Source of the DNA: Cystobacter fuscus DSM 2262
Lineage (GTDB): Bacteria; Myxococcota; Myxococcia; Myxococcales; Myxococcaceae
DNA length: 64,000 nt
Assembly: GCF_000335475.2 (NCBI RefSeq)
Contig: NZ_ANAH02000008.1
Coordinates: 62,001-126,000 of the forward strand
Direction: 5' to 3'
Both the position numbers and the translations under genes were made by a program. Every line of letters starts with the position of its first letter. The first letter of the stretch is position 1. The notes below the pieces were generated by a model. The model made no database searches. It was not told the origin of the DNA and was given only the letters and a program-made list of their open reading frames with translations. This document shows, one piece after another, positions 42,734 to 52,028 of the stretch.

Positions 42734-44008
42734 TCAGGCCATGGCCAGGAACAGCATGTCTGGATGCTCCAGGTACTTGATGACTTCGTAGACGAAGTCC
42801 GCGGCCATCTGGCCGTCGATGACGCGGTGATCGGCGGAGATGGAGATGTTCATCATCTCGCGCACCACCACCTGGTCGTTCTTGTCCACCACGGGCCGCT
42901 TGCGCATGCGGTGGATGCCCAGGATGGCCACCTCGGGGTGGTTGATGATGGGCGTGGCGAAGATGCCGCCTGACTGCCCGAGCGAGGTGATGGTGAAGGA
43001 GCCTCCGGTCAGCTCGTCCATCTTCAGCTTGCGCTCGCGCGCCGCGGTGCTCAGGCGGAGGATCTCCTCGGCCAGCTCGCGCAGGGTGAGCCGGTCCGCG
43101 TTCTTGAGGACCGGCACGGTGAGCCCCTCGGGGGTGGACACCGCGATGCCGATGTTGAACTCGCCCCGGACGACGAGCTCCTGGGCGGCCTCGTCCATCT
43201 GCGCGTTGAGGTGGGGGTACTTCTTCATCGCCGCGATGACGGCCTTCACGATGAAGGGCAGGAAGGACAGCTTCGTCTTGTCCCCCGTGGCGGCCAGGCT
43301 CTCGTTGAGCCGCTTGCGCAGGGCGACGAGCTCCGTGGCGTCCGTCTCCTCGACGAAGCCGAAGTGGGGCGCGGTGAACTTCGAGCGCACCATCTTCTCG
43401 GCGATCTTCTTGCGCAGGCCGCGCAGCGGGATGCGCTCGTCGGCCCGGCCCGAGACCACCGGGGGCGCGGCCGGACGCGCGGCGGCGGCGGGAGGCGGCG
43501 ACACCTCGTTGCGCGAGGAGGAGGCGCCCGCGATGGCCGCCTTCACGTCCGCCTTCATCACGCGGCCCTGCGGCCCGGAACCGGCGATCTGCGAGAGATC
43601 CAACCCGTGCTCGCGCGCCATGCGGCGGGTGAGCGGCGTGGCGAGCACCTTGGACGAGGACGCGGCCTCCGGCGCCGCGCTGGCCGCCGCGGCCACGGGA
43701 GCGGCGGCGGGAGTGGGAGCGGCCGCCGGAGCCTCATGACCCGACGAGGCCTGGGCGGGCGCGGAGCCTTCGAGCTCGAGCGTGACGAGGAGCTGGTGCA
43801 CCTTCGCCATCTCGCCTTCCTTGCCGTGCGTCTGCACGACCCGGCCGGCCTTGGGGCTGGGAACGGTGACCGTGGCCTTGTCCGTCATCACCTCGGCGAG
43901 GGTCTGGTCCTCCTTGACCAGGTCACCCGCCTTGACGTGCCACTTGACCAGTTCGCCCTCCTGAACACCTTCGCCAAGATCAGGAAGCTTCAACTCGAAG
44001 ATCGCCAT
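42734..44008 (-). CDS. Dihydrolipoamide acyltransferase (E2) of a 2-oxoacid dehydrogenase, probably branched-chain type
   Basis: The acyl-transferring core of a 2-oxoacid dehydrogenase. 424 residues, ATG 44008 (MAIFELKLPDLGEG). One lipoyl domain with Lys44 in VMTDKATV; that VMTDKATV form is typical of branched-chain 2-oxoacid E2. A long Ala/Pro linker, a peripheral-subunit-binding domain (ATPLTRRMAREHGLDLSQIAG, GPQGRVMKADV) and the catalytic core with SADHRVIDG follow. It lies between lipA and the ATPase, so substrate and lipoylating enzymes are cotranscribed. No E1 genes are in the window; E3 (lpdA) is at 46-47 kb on the same strand. bkdB or pdhC-type naming is withheld. Confidence 0.92.
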   Translation of the reverse strand: MAIFELKLPDLGEGVQEGELVKWHVKAGDLVKEDQTLAEVMTDKATVTVPSPKAGRVVQTHGKEGEMAKVHQLLVTLELEGSAPAQASSGHEAPAAAPTPAAAPVAAAASAAPEAASSSKVLATPLTRRMAREHGLDLSQIAGSGPQGRVMKADVKAAIAGASSSRNEVSPPPAAAARPAAPPVVSGRADERIPLRGLRKKIAEKMVRSKFTAPHFGFVEETDATELVALRKRLNESLAATGDKTKLSFLPFIVKAVIAAMKKYPHLNAQMDEAAQELVVRGEFNIGIAVSTPEGLTVPVLKNADRLTLRELAEEILRLSTAARERKLKMDELTGGSFTITSLGQSGGIFATPIINHPEVAILGIHRMRKRPVVDKNDQVVVREMMNISISADHRVIDGQMAADFVYEVIKYLEHPDMLFLAMA

Positions 44009-44042
44009 TCGGGTTCCGTTTCGGGATGAGGGGAGAAAGGCG

Positions 44043-44978
44043 TCAGGTGCCGCTGGCGAGCCCCAGGCGCTCACGCTCCATGAGGCCCTTCATGAAGAAC
44101 TCGGCGGCGCGGTAGCTCGAGCGCACGAGCGGCCCGGAGGCGACGTAGAGGAAGCCGAAGGACTCGGCGAGCTGCTTGTAGGCCTCGAACTGGGGCGGGC
44201 TCACGAAGCGCTCCACGCGCAGGTGGTACTGCGAGGGCTGGAGGTACTGGCCGAGCGTCAGCACGTCCACGCCCGCCGAGCGCAAGTCGCGGAAGGTCTG
44301 CTCCAGCTCGGCGTCCGTCTCGCCCAGGCCCACCATGACGGAGCTCTTGGTGTAGAGCCGCTCGGGGCGGTTCTTGAGGTACTCGAGCACCCGGAGCGAC
44401 TGGCGGTAGGTGGCGCGGCGATCGCGCACGGTGGGGGTGAGGCGCTCCACCGTCTCCACGTTGTGGGCCACCACGTGCGGCCGGGCCTGGGCCACGGTGT
44501 CCAGGTCCTGCTCCTTGCCCTTGAAGTCGGGGATGAGCACCTCGACGATCGTCTTGGGCGAGTGCTGGCGCAGCTCGCGGATGGCCGAGGCGAAGTGGCT
44601 CGCGCCCCCATCCGGCCGATCATCCCGGTTCACCGAGGTGACCACGATGTACTCCAGGTCCATCTCCTTGACGGCCTGGGCCAGGTGGATGGGCTCCATC
44701 GGATCCAACGGCGGCGGCGCGCCCACCTTCACGTGGCAGAAGCGGCACGCGCGCGTGCACACCTCGCCCATGAGCATCACCGTGGCGGTGCCACCCCCCC
44801 AGCACTCGGCGATGTTCGGGCAGCGTGCTTCCTCGCACACCGTGGCCAGCTTCGTGCGGCGCACGATGGACTTCACCCGCTCGTACCCCTCGCCGTGAGG
44901 GAGACGCACCTTCAGCCACTCGGGCTTCCGGGTGGATTCGGCTACCTGGGGCAGGGGGAAACGATCGGGAGTCGCCAT
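44043..44978 (-). CDS. lipA: Lipoyl synthase
   Basis: Radical SAM enzyme that inserts two sulfurs into protein-bound octanoyl groups. 311 residues, ATG 44978. The auxiliary cluster Cys are C48, C53 and C59 (CEEARCPNIAEC) and the radical SAM cluster Cys are C74, C78 and C81 (CTRACRFC). VTSVNRDDRPDGGA and VMVGLGETDAE are also diagnostic. It heads the run lipA - E2 - ATPase - lipB-Nudix, with 34 bases to E2. Promoter region lies in the 245-base gap to the divergent DUF72 gene; I see no clear consensus there. Confidence 0.96.
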   Translation of the reverse strand: MATPDRFPLPQVAESTRKPEWLKVRLPHGEGYERVKSIVRRTKLATVCEEARCPNIAECWGGGTATVMLMGEVCTRACRFCHVKVGAPPPLDPMEPIHLAQAVKEMDLEYIVVTSVNRDDRPDGGASHFASAIRELRQHSPKTIVEVLIPDFKGKEQDLDTVAQARPHVVAHNVETVERLTPTVRDRRATYRQSLRVLEYLKNRPERLYTKSSVMVGLGETDAELEQTFRDLRSAGVDVLTLGQYLQPSQYHLRVERFVSPPQFEAYKQLAESFGFLYVASGPLVRSSYRAAEFFMKGLMERERLGLASGT

Positions 44979-45224
44979 GGGTCGCGGGCCTTCTACGGTT
45001 GGGGCGAAAGCAGGGTCAAGCGGGAAGCCTTGACGCGATATGTCAGCTCTCGCGCGGATTCAAACGCTTCTCCCTTCTAACGCGACGCGCGCTTCCAGGC
45101 AGCGCGCGTCCACCCCGGAACACTCGCGCCCCCGCATCGAGGCCATGAGCCCGGCGGGCCCGGGTGATGCGCGGCTCGTCCACCGGGCGGGCGAGCACGC
45201 CCTTCCGACCAGCCAGCCCTCACG

Positions 45225-46031
45225 ATGTCCATGCTTGGCGGCATGAGGGCCATCCACCTCGGGACGAGCGGGTACGTCTACAAGCACTGGAAGGCTTTGT
45301 TCTATCCACCCGGGCTGCCCGCCAGCCGCTGGCTGCCCTACTACGCCCAGGTCTTCTCCACCGTGGAGCTCAACGCTTCCTTCTACCGGCTGCCCACGGA
45401 GGACGCGGTGGACGGCTGGTTCGAGCAGACGCCTCCGGGCTTCCGCTTCGCCTGCAAGGGCAGCCGCTACCTCACCCACATGAAGCGGCTGACGGACGTG
45501 GGCGAGGGCCTGGAGCGCTTCTTCCGCGTCATCCTGCGCTTCGGCCCGAAGCTCGGTCCGGTGCTCTGGCAACTCCCGCCGCACATGAAGAAGCCGGATC
45601 CCGAGCGGCTGGAGCGCTTCCTCGCCGCCCTGCCCCGCGGCATCCACTCCGTCTTCGAGTTCCGCGACGCCGCCTGGTACCACGACGAGGTACTGGAGGT
45701 GCTCGACCGGTGGGACGTGTCCCTGTGCGAGCACGACCTCGTCCCGGTGCCCGTGCCCCGCCCCACCGGCAGCTTCCGCTACCTGCGCTTCCACGGCCTG
45801 GGGGCTCGCTACGCCGGGCGCTATGGCCGCGCGGCGCTGCGGCCCGTCGCGCGAGACCTGAAGGCGTGGCGCCAGAGGGGACGCGGCGCCTGGGTGTACT
45901 TCAACAACGACCTGCACGGGCACGCGCTGCTGGATGCGTTCGACCTGGCGGAGCTGCTCGGCCACGTCCCGGTGCACCCGCCCCCGGACATGCAACGGCC
46001 GCCCGAGACGGAGTCATCTCGGACGGCCTGA
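45225..46031 (+). CDS. DUF72 family protein (TIM-barrel)
   Basis: 268 residues from ATG 45225; ATG 45243 (MRAIHLGTSGYVY) is the more usual DUF72 N-terminus. Family phrases are HLGTSGYVYKHWKALFYP, VELNASFYRLP, RFACKGSRYLTHMKRL, VLWQLPPHM and AWVYFNNDLHGHAL. DUF72 proteins adopt a TIM barrel with a conserved pocket, but no biochemical role is established. It sits alone on the plus strand between lipA and lpdA. The gene ends 25 bases before the convergent lpdA stop, with a small CGGGCG/CGCCCG hairpin (46038-46054) between them. Confidence 0.86.
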   Translation: MSMLGGMRAIHLGTSGYVYKHWKALFYPPGLPASRWLPYYAQVFSTVELNASFYRLPTEDAVDGWFEQTPPGFRFACKGSRYLTHMKRLTDVGEGLERFFRVILRFGPKLGPVLWQLPPHMKKPDPERLERFLAALPRGIHSVFEFRDAAWYHDEVLEVLDRWDVSLCEHDLVPVPVPRPTGSFRYLRFHGLGARYAGRYGRAALRPVARDLKAWRQRGRGAWVYFNNDLHGHALLDAFDLAELLGHVPVHPPPDMQRPPETESSRTA

Positions 46032-46056
46032 GTGAAACGGGCGTGAAGCGCCCGGC

Positions 46057-47454
46057 TCAGATGTGGATCGGGTGACCCAGGGTCATCTCGGCGCCTTCCT
46101 TCACGATCTCCGAGAGCGTGGGGTGGGCGTGCATCGTGTGCGCGAGCTCCTCGGTGGTGATCTCCAGGCGGAGCGCCACACAGGCCTCGGCGAGCAGCTC
46201 GGTGGCGTGCGGGCCCACCAGGTGGACGCCGAGCACCTCGTCGTACTTCTTGTCCGAGACCACCTTCACCAGGCCAATGCCCTCGTTGGAGATGGAGGCC
46301 TTGGTGACGGCGGAGAACGGGAAGATGCCCGTCTTCACGTCGTAGCCCCGCTCCTTGGCCTTCTTCTCCGTGAGGCCCACGGACGCCACCTCGGGGTAGC
46401 AGTAGGTGGCCGACGGGGTCAGGTCGTAGTTGATGGGCGTGGGCTTCTTGCCGGCGATGTGCTCCACCGCGAGCACCGCCTCGGCGCTGGCCACGTGGGC
46501 GAGCATGGGCGTGGGGATGACGTCACCGATCGCGTACACGTTCGGCTCGGTGGTGCGCATCATCTCGTCCGTCTTGATGAAGCCCCGGTCGGCCTTGATG
46601 GACGTGAAGCTCAAACCGATGTCCTCGGTCACCGGGGCGCGGCCCACGGCGGACAGGACGTACTCGGCCTCGATGGTGCGCGTCTCGGTGCCCACCGTCA
46701 TGGTGAGCTTCACGCCGTTGGCGCTGCTCTCCACCTTCTCCACCTTGGCGCCGGTGTGCACGTCGATCTTGCGCTTCTTGAAGTGCTTCTCGAACTCCTT
46801 GGAGACGTCCACGTCCTCGATGGGCAGCAGGTTCGGCAGGTACTCCACCACGGAGACCTGGGTGCCCATGTGGTTGAAGACGGAGGCGAACTCGCAGCCC
46901 ACCGCGCCCGCGCCAATGACGATGAGGCTCTTGGGAATGCGATCAATCGTGAGGATGGAGTCGCTGTTGAGCACGCGCTGGTGATCCACCTGCACGTTGG
47001 GCAGCGACTTGGGCACCGAGCCCGTCGCGATGATGATGTTCTTGGTGTCCAGCGTCTGCTTGGAGCCGTCGTCGGCGGTGACCTCGACCTTGCCCTTGCC
47101 GGCGATGCGGCCATGGCCCTTGAGGACCGAGATCTTGTTCTTCTTCATCAGGTAGTCGATGCCGTTGGCACCCTTGGTGACCACCTTCTGCTTGTGCTCC
47201 TGGACCTTGGCCCAGTTGACCACCGGCGCCGGCACCTCGATGCCGAAGTCCGCCGCTTCCTTGATGTGATGCAGGAGCGAGGCGCTCCAGAGCAGCGACT
47301 TGGTGGGGATGCAGCCCCGGTGGAGGCACGTGCCACCCAGGCGCTTGTCCTTCTCGATGAGGGCCGTCTTCAACCCGAGCTGCGCCGCCCGGATCGCACC
47401 GACATAACCCCCCGGGCCCGAACCGATGATCACCACGTCGAAAGTCTCAGCCAC
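46057..47454 (-). CDS. lpdA: Dihydrolipoamide dehydrogenase (E3)
   Basis: FAD enzyme that reoxidises dihydrolipoyl groups of 2-oxoacid dehydrogenases or glycine cleavage H protein. 465 residues from GTG 47454, chosen because CCGGAGGC precedes it; the frame extends 21 codons further without such a site. Dinucleotide fold GSGPGG at 11-16, redox-active pair C43/C48 (GGTCLHRGCIPTK), NAD fold VIGAGAVGCEFAS and the C-terminal HAHPTLSEI (His-Glu catalytic pair). Not fused to a lipoyl domain. It lies about 1.1 kb from the lipA-E2 operon on the same strand, but DUF72 on the other strand separates them, so it is its own unit. Confidence 0.95.
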   Translation of the reverse strand: MAETFDVVIIGSGPGGYVGAIRAAQLGLKTALIEKDKRLGGTCLHRGCIPTKSLLWSASLLHHIKEAADFGIEVPAPVVNWAKVQEHKQKVVTKGANGIDYLMKKNKISVLKGHGRIAGKGKVEVTADDGSKQTLDTKNIIIATGSVPKSLPNVQVDHQRVLNSDSILTIDRIPKSLIVIGAGAVGCEFASVFNHMGTQVSVVEYLPNLLPIEDVDVSKEFEKHFKKRKIDVHTGAKVEKVESSANGVKLTMTVGTETRTIEAEYVLSAVGRAPVTEDIGLSFTSIKADRGFIKTDEMMRTTEPNVYAIGDVIPTPMLAHVASAEAVLAVEHIAGKKPTPINYDLTPSATYCYPEVASVGLTEKKAKERGYDVKTGIFPFSAVTKASISNEGIGLVKVVSDKKYDEVLGVHLVGPHATELLAEACVALRLEITTEELAHTMHAHPTLSEIVKEGAEMTLGHPIHI

Positions 47455-47515
47455 GAATGCCTCCGGGGTGGATGTAACCGCGCGGCGCTGATAACCACCC
47501 CTCCCGGCTGGAATC

Positions 47516-47521
47516 AAGGAG
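47516..47521 (+). promoter_or_regulatory. Ribosome-binding site AAGGAG that decides a TTG start
   Basis: AAGGAG is followed by eight bases and TTG at 47530, ideal spacing. No ATG or GTG in the same frame has comparable support near the signal anchor, so TTG is the likely start of the next gene. Confidence 0.65.
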
Positions 47522-47529
47522 TTTGCACC

Positions 47530-48645
47530 TTGCGACGCTTCCCCGTCCGATCACTCCTCCTGATGACGCTCGCCCTGGTGGCCTTCGCGCGCCTCTATTA
47601 CGTCACCCACACGGTGCCAGAAGGCGGAGGCGTCCCCGTGCCGCCCCGCGGCATCCCGTCCACGCCCTCCCTCAAAGCCCCGATCTGTCCGACCCTCGAG
47701 AAGTCCCTGGAAGGCGTCCTCAAGGCGCCCGAGGACCCCACGGCCCTTGCCGCGGCCCGACGGGAGCTGGACGCCTGCCCCACCCCGCCCATCCGGGCGT
47801 GCGAGCTGGGCCCGGCCCTGGATGCCCGCTTCCCGCTGACCGCCGGAATGGCCCCCGCGCGCGAGCTGCTCGACGTGCTGTGTCAGCGCTGCCCCTCGGG
47901 GGCCAACCCCTGCGAACAAGCCGTCGTCCGCGCGGTGAGGGCCTCGAGTCGGGGGGCAACACCCCCGCCCGCCCTTCCCCTCTGGCACCTGGAGCACGCT
48001 GGCCCGGGAACCCGGGAGGCCTGCGCCGAGGTGGTGCGCGCCCTGCTCGCGCCCGCCGCCCTGGACGAGGAGCCCCTGACGCAGGAGCGCAGGAGCTGGC
48101 TCGAGCAACTCACCCCGGTCTGCGCCCGCGAGGGACAGGTGTCTTCTCCGCTGCTGCGGGCCGTCGTGGTGCAAGGCGACGTGCCCGCCCTGGCCTCGCT
48201 CGTCCAGACGGCGATGCCCACCACCACGACCGCCGTGCTCAAGCCGGACCGCATCGTGGGCCCCGAGGGGGCGGAGCGGGCCTTCGACGGACAGGAGTCC
48301 ACGTCCGTGACGCTCCCGGTGGCGGAGCAGGCGCCCGGGTGGCGCAAGGACGGCGCGCTGAGCGCGGTGTTCGAGCCCCCCGTCCAAGCCCTGACAGCCC
48401 TGCGCGTGCGCGCGCGAGGCCCGGGCGTGCTGCGAGCCGTGGTCCGGGTGGAGGAAGAGGTGGGGCTGAACGACCCGGACACGCGGACGAACTTCGTCCG
48501 CCCCAGGGTCTGCCAGTTCCAAGGCACCGGTCAGTGGGAGTCGTGCGCGCTGCCGGCCGCCCTCCTGAACGTGGAGGCGCTCAGTGTCTTTCCCACGAAA
48601 AGTCCACTTTCGCTGATCGACGTGGAAATCCGTGTAACGCGCTGA
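47530..48645 (+). CDS. Membrane-anchored hypothetical protein with C-terminal galactose-binding-like fold
   Basis: 371 residues from TTG 47530. A hydrophobic N-terminal anchor (SLLLMTLALVAFARLYY) is followed by a Pro-rich spacer, then an exported region with about ten Cys (ICPTLEKS, LDACPTPPIRACELG, VLCQRCPSGANPC, EACAEVV, PVCAREG). The last ~150 residues (GPEGAERAFDGQESTSVTLP, RVRARGPGVLRAVVRVEEE, SLIDVEIRVTR) resemble a discoidin/F5-F8-like jelly roll. I do not recognise the family. It starts a plus-strand run with the barrel gene (25 bases on) and the RNB protein (25 bases on). Confidence 0.72.
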   Translation: MRRFPVRSLLLMTLALVAFARLYYVTHTVPEGGGVPVPPRGIPSTPSLKAPICPTLEKSLEGVLKAPEDPTALAAARRELDACPTPPIRACELGPALDARFPLTAGMAPARELLDVLCQRCPSGANPCEQAVVRAVRASSRGATPPPALPLWHLEHAGPGTREACAEVVRALLAPAALDEEPLTQERRSWLEQLTPVCAREGQVSSPLLRAVVVQGDVPALASLVQTAMPTTTTAVLKPDRIVGPEGAERAFDGQESTSVTLPVAEQAPGWRKDGALSAVFEPPVQALTALRVRARGPGVLRAVVRVEEEVGLNDPDTRTNFVRPRVCQFQGTGQWESCALPAALLNVEALSVFPTKSPLSLIDVEIRVTR

Positions 48646-48670
48646 GGACCGAGACGTTGGAGCGGGCACC

Positions 48671-49480
48671 ATGCGAACTACCCTGCTCGTCCTGACCCTT
48701 CTGTCCATGCCCGCCTTCGCCGCGAGTCCCCTCACCGGGCTCGTCGCCGAGTACGAGACGGGCCCGGCCGCCATCTTCCAGAACGACGGCCGCTATGGCG
48801 CCTCGGGCACGTCCTATTCGGCCGAGGATCTCCAGCAGAACGCCACCCTCTACCGCACCTGGCGCGCCGCCGTGGAGGCGCGCCTGGGCGCGCGGCATGG
48901 CCTCATCCTGCTGTACGCCCCGTTCGATGTGACCACGCGCGCGACGCTGTCGCGGGACATCGACTTCCGCGGAACCGTGTTCCCCGCGGGCACCGTGGTG
49001 GACAGCCGCTACCTCTTCGATGGGTTCCGCGGCAGCTACCTCTTCCGGCTCATCGACGGGGAGCGCTTCAAGTGGGACATCGGCGCGAGCGTGCAGATCC
49101 GCAACGCCCTGGTGGGATGGGGCGCGGTGGATGGCTCGCGCTACTCGCAGGAGAGCGACATCGGCGTGGTGGGCGCGCTGAAGACCCGGCTGCGCTACGA
49201 GCTGCCCTCGCGCGTATGGGCGGGGCTGGAGGCCGACGCGCTCTCCACCTTTGGTCTGGTGGGCAACACCACGGGCGGCATCTACGACGTGGCCCTGACG
49301 TTGGGTGTTCCGCTGAACACGCGGGGCGACGTGAATGCCTACGCGCGACTGCGACTCCTCGGGGGCGGCGCGGACGTGACACGCCGCGATATCTACAACT
49401 GGGGCAACTTCGGCTTCGCGGTGTTGGGTGTGCAGGCGGACCTCGTGTCCCTGGTGGAGCGGGGCCTCTCGACACCGTGA
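48671..49480 (+). CDS. Outer-membrane beta-barrel-like protein, unknown family
   Basis: 269 residues with a signal peptide cut after AFA (MRTTLLVLTLLSMPAFAASP). The mature part is a series of amphipathic strands with aromatic ends (RAAVEARLGARHGLILLYAP, WDIGASVQIRNALVGW, GALKTRLRYELPSRVWAGLE, VNAYARLRLLGG), fitting a 10-14-strand barrel. The C-terminus GLSTP is not the classic aromatic BAM signal, so insertion details are unclear. It lies in the middle of a three-gene run between a membrane-anchored protein and an RNB-domain ribonuclease-like protein. Confidence 0.68.
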   Translation: MRTTLLVLTLLSMPAFAASPLTGLVAEYETGPAAIFQNDGRYGASGTSYSAEDLQQNATLYRTWRAAVEARLGARHGLILLYAPFDVTTRATLSRDIDFRGTVFPAGTVVDSRYLFDGFRGSYLFRLIDGERFKWDIGASVQIRNALVGWGAVDGSRYSQESDIGVVGALKTRLRYELPSRVWAGLEADALSTFGLVGNTTGGIYDVALTLGVPLNTRGDVNAYARLRLLGGGADVTRRDIYNWGNFGFAVLGVQADLVSLVERGLSTP

Positions 49481-49505
49481 CGGAGCGGGAACATGGTGCG
49501 GAGCC

Positions 49506-51398
49506 ATGGACTCGCCCACTTCCCGCACCGTCACCGGCCACATCGACGTCCACCACCGGGGCCATGGCTTCCTCGTCGTGCGGCCCACCCTCACCTCCGA
49601 GGGCCTCTCCGCCTTCATCCCGGCCAAGGAGCTGAAGCACCACCTGGCCGACGATGTCGTCTCCGCGAGAATCACCCGCGCGGAGGACGGCCGGTGGAGC
49701 GCCAGCGGCTTGTCCCTCGTGCACCGGCCCCGCCAGGAGCTCTATGGCGAGGTAGTGGTGCGCGAGGAGCGCGTGCTGCTCCACCCCGACCGGGACGTGG
49801 GCGCGGGCGAGTGGCCCCTGGAGACGGAGGGCGTCGAGGTCCAGCCCGGCGACGCGGTGGTGGGACGCATCGACGAGGACAAGATCCGGTTGGTGCGCAA
49901 GCTCGCGCCCGGAGTGGACCGCGCCCTGGAGCGCCTGCTGCTGCGCCATGGCCTGCGCCGCGAGTTCGGCCCGGAGGCCCACGCCGAGGTCCCCCAGGTC
50001 CTCGCCCGGCCACTCACGCGGGAGGGCCGGAGGGATCTGCGCGAGGTGCCCACGGTGACCGTGGACTCGCCCACCACCCGCATCATCGATGACGCCCTCT
50101 CCGTGCTCCCCGCCGGAGGGGATGGCGCGCTGCGGCTGTTCGTCTCCATCGCGGACGCCGCCGAGTTCATCCCCGAGGGCTCCGCGCTGGATCGCGAGGC
50201 GCGCGAGCGGGCCACCAACGTGTACCTCGGAGACACCCTGCTGCCCATGCTCCCCGAGGCGCTGTCGGCGGGCTCGCTCAGCCTGGTGCCGGGCGAGGAG
50301 CGGCTGTGCGTCACGGCGGAGCTGCGCATCGATCCGGAAGGACGGGTCACCTCGGTGGATGTCTACGAGAGCCTGCTGCGCTCCTGGGCGCGGCTGAGCT
50401 ACACCGAGGTGGCGGCGTACCTCGATCGGGGCGAGGTGTCCGAGCCGATGGCCCCGGTGCGCGAGGCGATGCCGTGGTTGCGCGCGGCGGCGGCGCGGCT
50501 GGCAGTGGCGCGGGCGGGACGCGGGGGCATCGACCAGACGCGCGACGAGGCCCACTTCACCTTCGATGAAGTCACGGGAGAGGTCTCGGGCATCGAGACC
50601 GAGCGGCCCACTTCGGCGCATGCGCTCGTCGAGCGCTTCATGGTGGCCGCCAACGAGGCCATCGCCGGCTGGCTCGTCGAGCGGGGCATTCCCGCCCCCT
50701 TCCGCGTCCAGGGGGAGCCCGAGCCCCAGGCCGTGGCGGACCTGGACGCCTTCGCCCTCCACTCGGGCTTCGCCGCGGGCCTGGGCCGCACGCTCACCCC
50801 GCTGTCACTCGCCGCGTTCGCCCGGCAGCTCTCCGGTGTGCCCGCGGAGGCCGCGTTGCGCTCGGTGATGTTCAAGGCGCTCGCCTCCTCGCGCTACACC
50901 GTGGTGCCCGCCTCCCACTTCGGCCTCGCCGCGCGCGCCTATGTGCACTTCACCTCGCCGCTGCGGCGCTACGCGGACCTCGCCGTCCACCGCGCCCTCA
51001 AGCACTACCTGCGCGGCCGGCGGGACTTCCCGCACGAGGATCCGGACGTCGAGCGGCTCTCGCTCCACCTCAACGAGCGCACCCGGCGCGCTCAGCGCGC
51101 GGAGAAGGAGCGGCACCGGCTGCTGGAAGCGCGGGTGATGGCCGCGCACGTGGGCCAGGAGTTCACCGGACACGTCACCCGGGTGCGCTCCTCGGGGCTG
51201 CTCGTCCAGCTCGACCAGCCCCTCGTGGAGGGATTCCTTCCCCTGGAGTCGCTCCCGGGCGGCCCCTACACACCGGAGGCCCGGGAGACCTCGCTCGTGG
51301 GGCCCACACGCTCCTTCACGCTCGGAATGCCGCTCCGGGTGCGCGTGGCCTTCACGGAGGAGCACCCGGGCCGCATCGGACTGACGCTCGTCGAGTAG
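49506..51398 (+). CDS. RNase II/R-family (RNB-domain) protein with one catalytic Asp missing
   Basis: 630 residues from ATG 49506 behind GCGGAG. The order is N-terminal cold-shock-like segment (HIDVHHRGHGFLVVRP), RNB domain (~175-510) and a short S1-like C-terminus (FTGHVTRVRSSGLLVQLDQP). In the metal-binding block (VTVDSPTTRIIDDALSVL) D187, D195 and D196 align with the family's four Asp, but the second (Asp in 'EDMDD') is Ile193. Other RNB blocks such as FTSPLRRYADLAVHRAL are intact. It may be a weakened or specialised exonuclease, or an RNA-binding relative. The window also holds a complete RNase R, so this is a paralogue. Confidence 0.82.
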   Translation: MDSPTSRTVTGHIDVHHRGHGFLVVRPTLTSEGLSAFIPAKELKHHLADDVVSARITRAEDGRWSASGLSLVHRPRQELYGEVVVREERVLLHPDRDVGAGEWPLETEGVEVQPGDAVVGRIDEDKIRLVRKLAPGVDRALERLLLRHGLRREFGPEAHAEVPQVLARPLTREGRRDLREVPTVTVDSPTTRIIDDALSVLPAGGDGALRLFVSIADAAEFIPEGSALDREARERATNVYLGDTLLPMLPEALSAGSLSLVPGEERLCVTAELRIDPEGRVTSVDVYESLLRSWARLSYTEVAAYLDRGEVSEPMAPVREAMPWLRAAAARLAVARAGRGGIDQTRDEAHFTFDEVTGEVSGIETERPTSAHALVERFMVAANEAIAGWLVERGIPAPFRVQGEPEPQAVADLDAFALHSGFAAGLGRTLTPLSLAAFARQLSGVPAEAALRSVMFKALASSRYTVVPASHFGLAARAYVHFTSPLRRYADLAVHRALKHYLRGRRDFPHEDPDVERLSLHLNERTRRAQRAEKERHRLLEARVMAAHVGQEFTGHVTRVRSSGLLVQLDQPLVEGFLPLESLPGGPYTPEARETSLVGPTRSFTLGMPLRVRVAFTEEHPGRIGLTLVE

Positions 51399-51410
51399 GC
51401 CCGCCGCGTC

Positions 51411-52028
51411 CTACTTCGCCGGCTTGCGGGCCCGGCGCGCGAGCACCGCCTTCACGTCCTCCAGCGTCACACCCAGCGGCCGCACCGCCACGAGCAGATG
51501 GTAGAGGACATCGGCGGCTTCCTCGGCCGCGCGCTCCTTGTCTCCATCCGCGCAGGCCGTCACCAGCTCCGCCGCCTCCTCGCCGATCTTCTTCAGGCGC
51601 AGGTTGCGGTCGTCCAGGAGCCGCCGCGTGTAGCTCGGCTTCTCGCCGGGCTCCGGGGCCTTCTTCGCACGCGCGGAGATGGTCCTGTCCAGCGCCACGA
51701 GCTCATCCACCGGGCCGATGTCGAAGCACGTCTCCGCCCCGGTGTGACAGGCCGGACCCGCCTTCTCCACCCGGGCGAGCACCGCGTCCGCGTCGCAGTC
51801 GGCCGTGAGGGACACCACGCGCTGCACGTTCCCGCTCGTGCCGCCCTTGTGCCACAAGCCCCGCGAGCGCGAGCGGTAGTGCATCTCGCCCGTCTGGATC
51901 GTCTTCTCGAGCGCCTCGCGGTCCGCGTGCGCGACCATGAGCAGATCGCCCGTGTGGGCGTCCTGCGTCACCACCGTCACCAGTCCGTTGCCCTTGGTGA
52001 AATCCAGCTTCGACAAGTCCAACATCAT
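51411..52028 (-). CDS. hisIE: Bifunctional phosphoribosyl-AMP cyclohydrolase / phosphoribosyl-ATP pyrophosphatase
   Basis: Steps two and three of histidine synthesis in one protein. 205 residues, ATG 52028; ATGA overlap with hisN. The HisI half has RSRSRGLWHKGGTSGNVQ and the metal Asp/Cys cluster (DCDADAVLARVEKAGPACH, C..ETCF). The HisE half has LLDDRNLRLKKIGEEAAEL and EEAADVLYHLLVAVR. It is the last gene of the his operon and convergent with the RNB gene, 12 bases apart. Confidence 0.94.
   Translation of the reverse strand: MMLDLSKLDFTKGNGLVTVVTQDAHTGDLLMVAHADREALEKTIQTGEMHYRSRSRGLWHKGGTSGNVQRVVSLTADCDADAVLARVEKAGPACHTGAETCFDIGPVDELVALDRTISARAKKAPEPGEKPSYTRRLLDDRNLRLKKIGEEAAELVTACADGDKERAAEEAADVLYHLLVAVRPLGVTLEDVKAVLARRARKPAK

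Noticed and set aside
46038-46054. Terminator between DUF72 and lpdA
   Set aside because: Only a 6-bp stem with no T tract; too weak to list as a feature.
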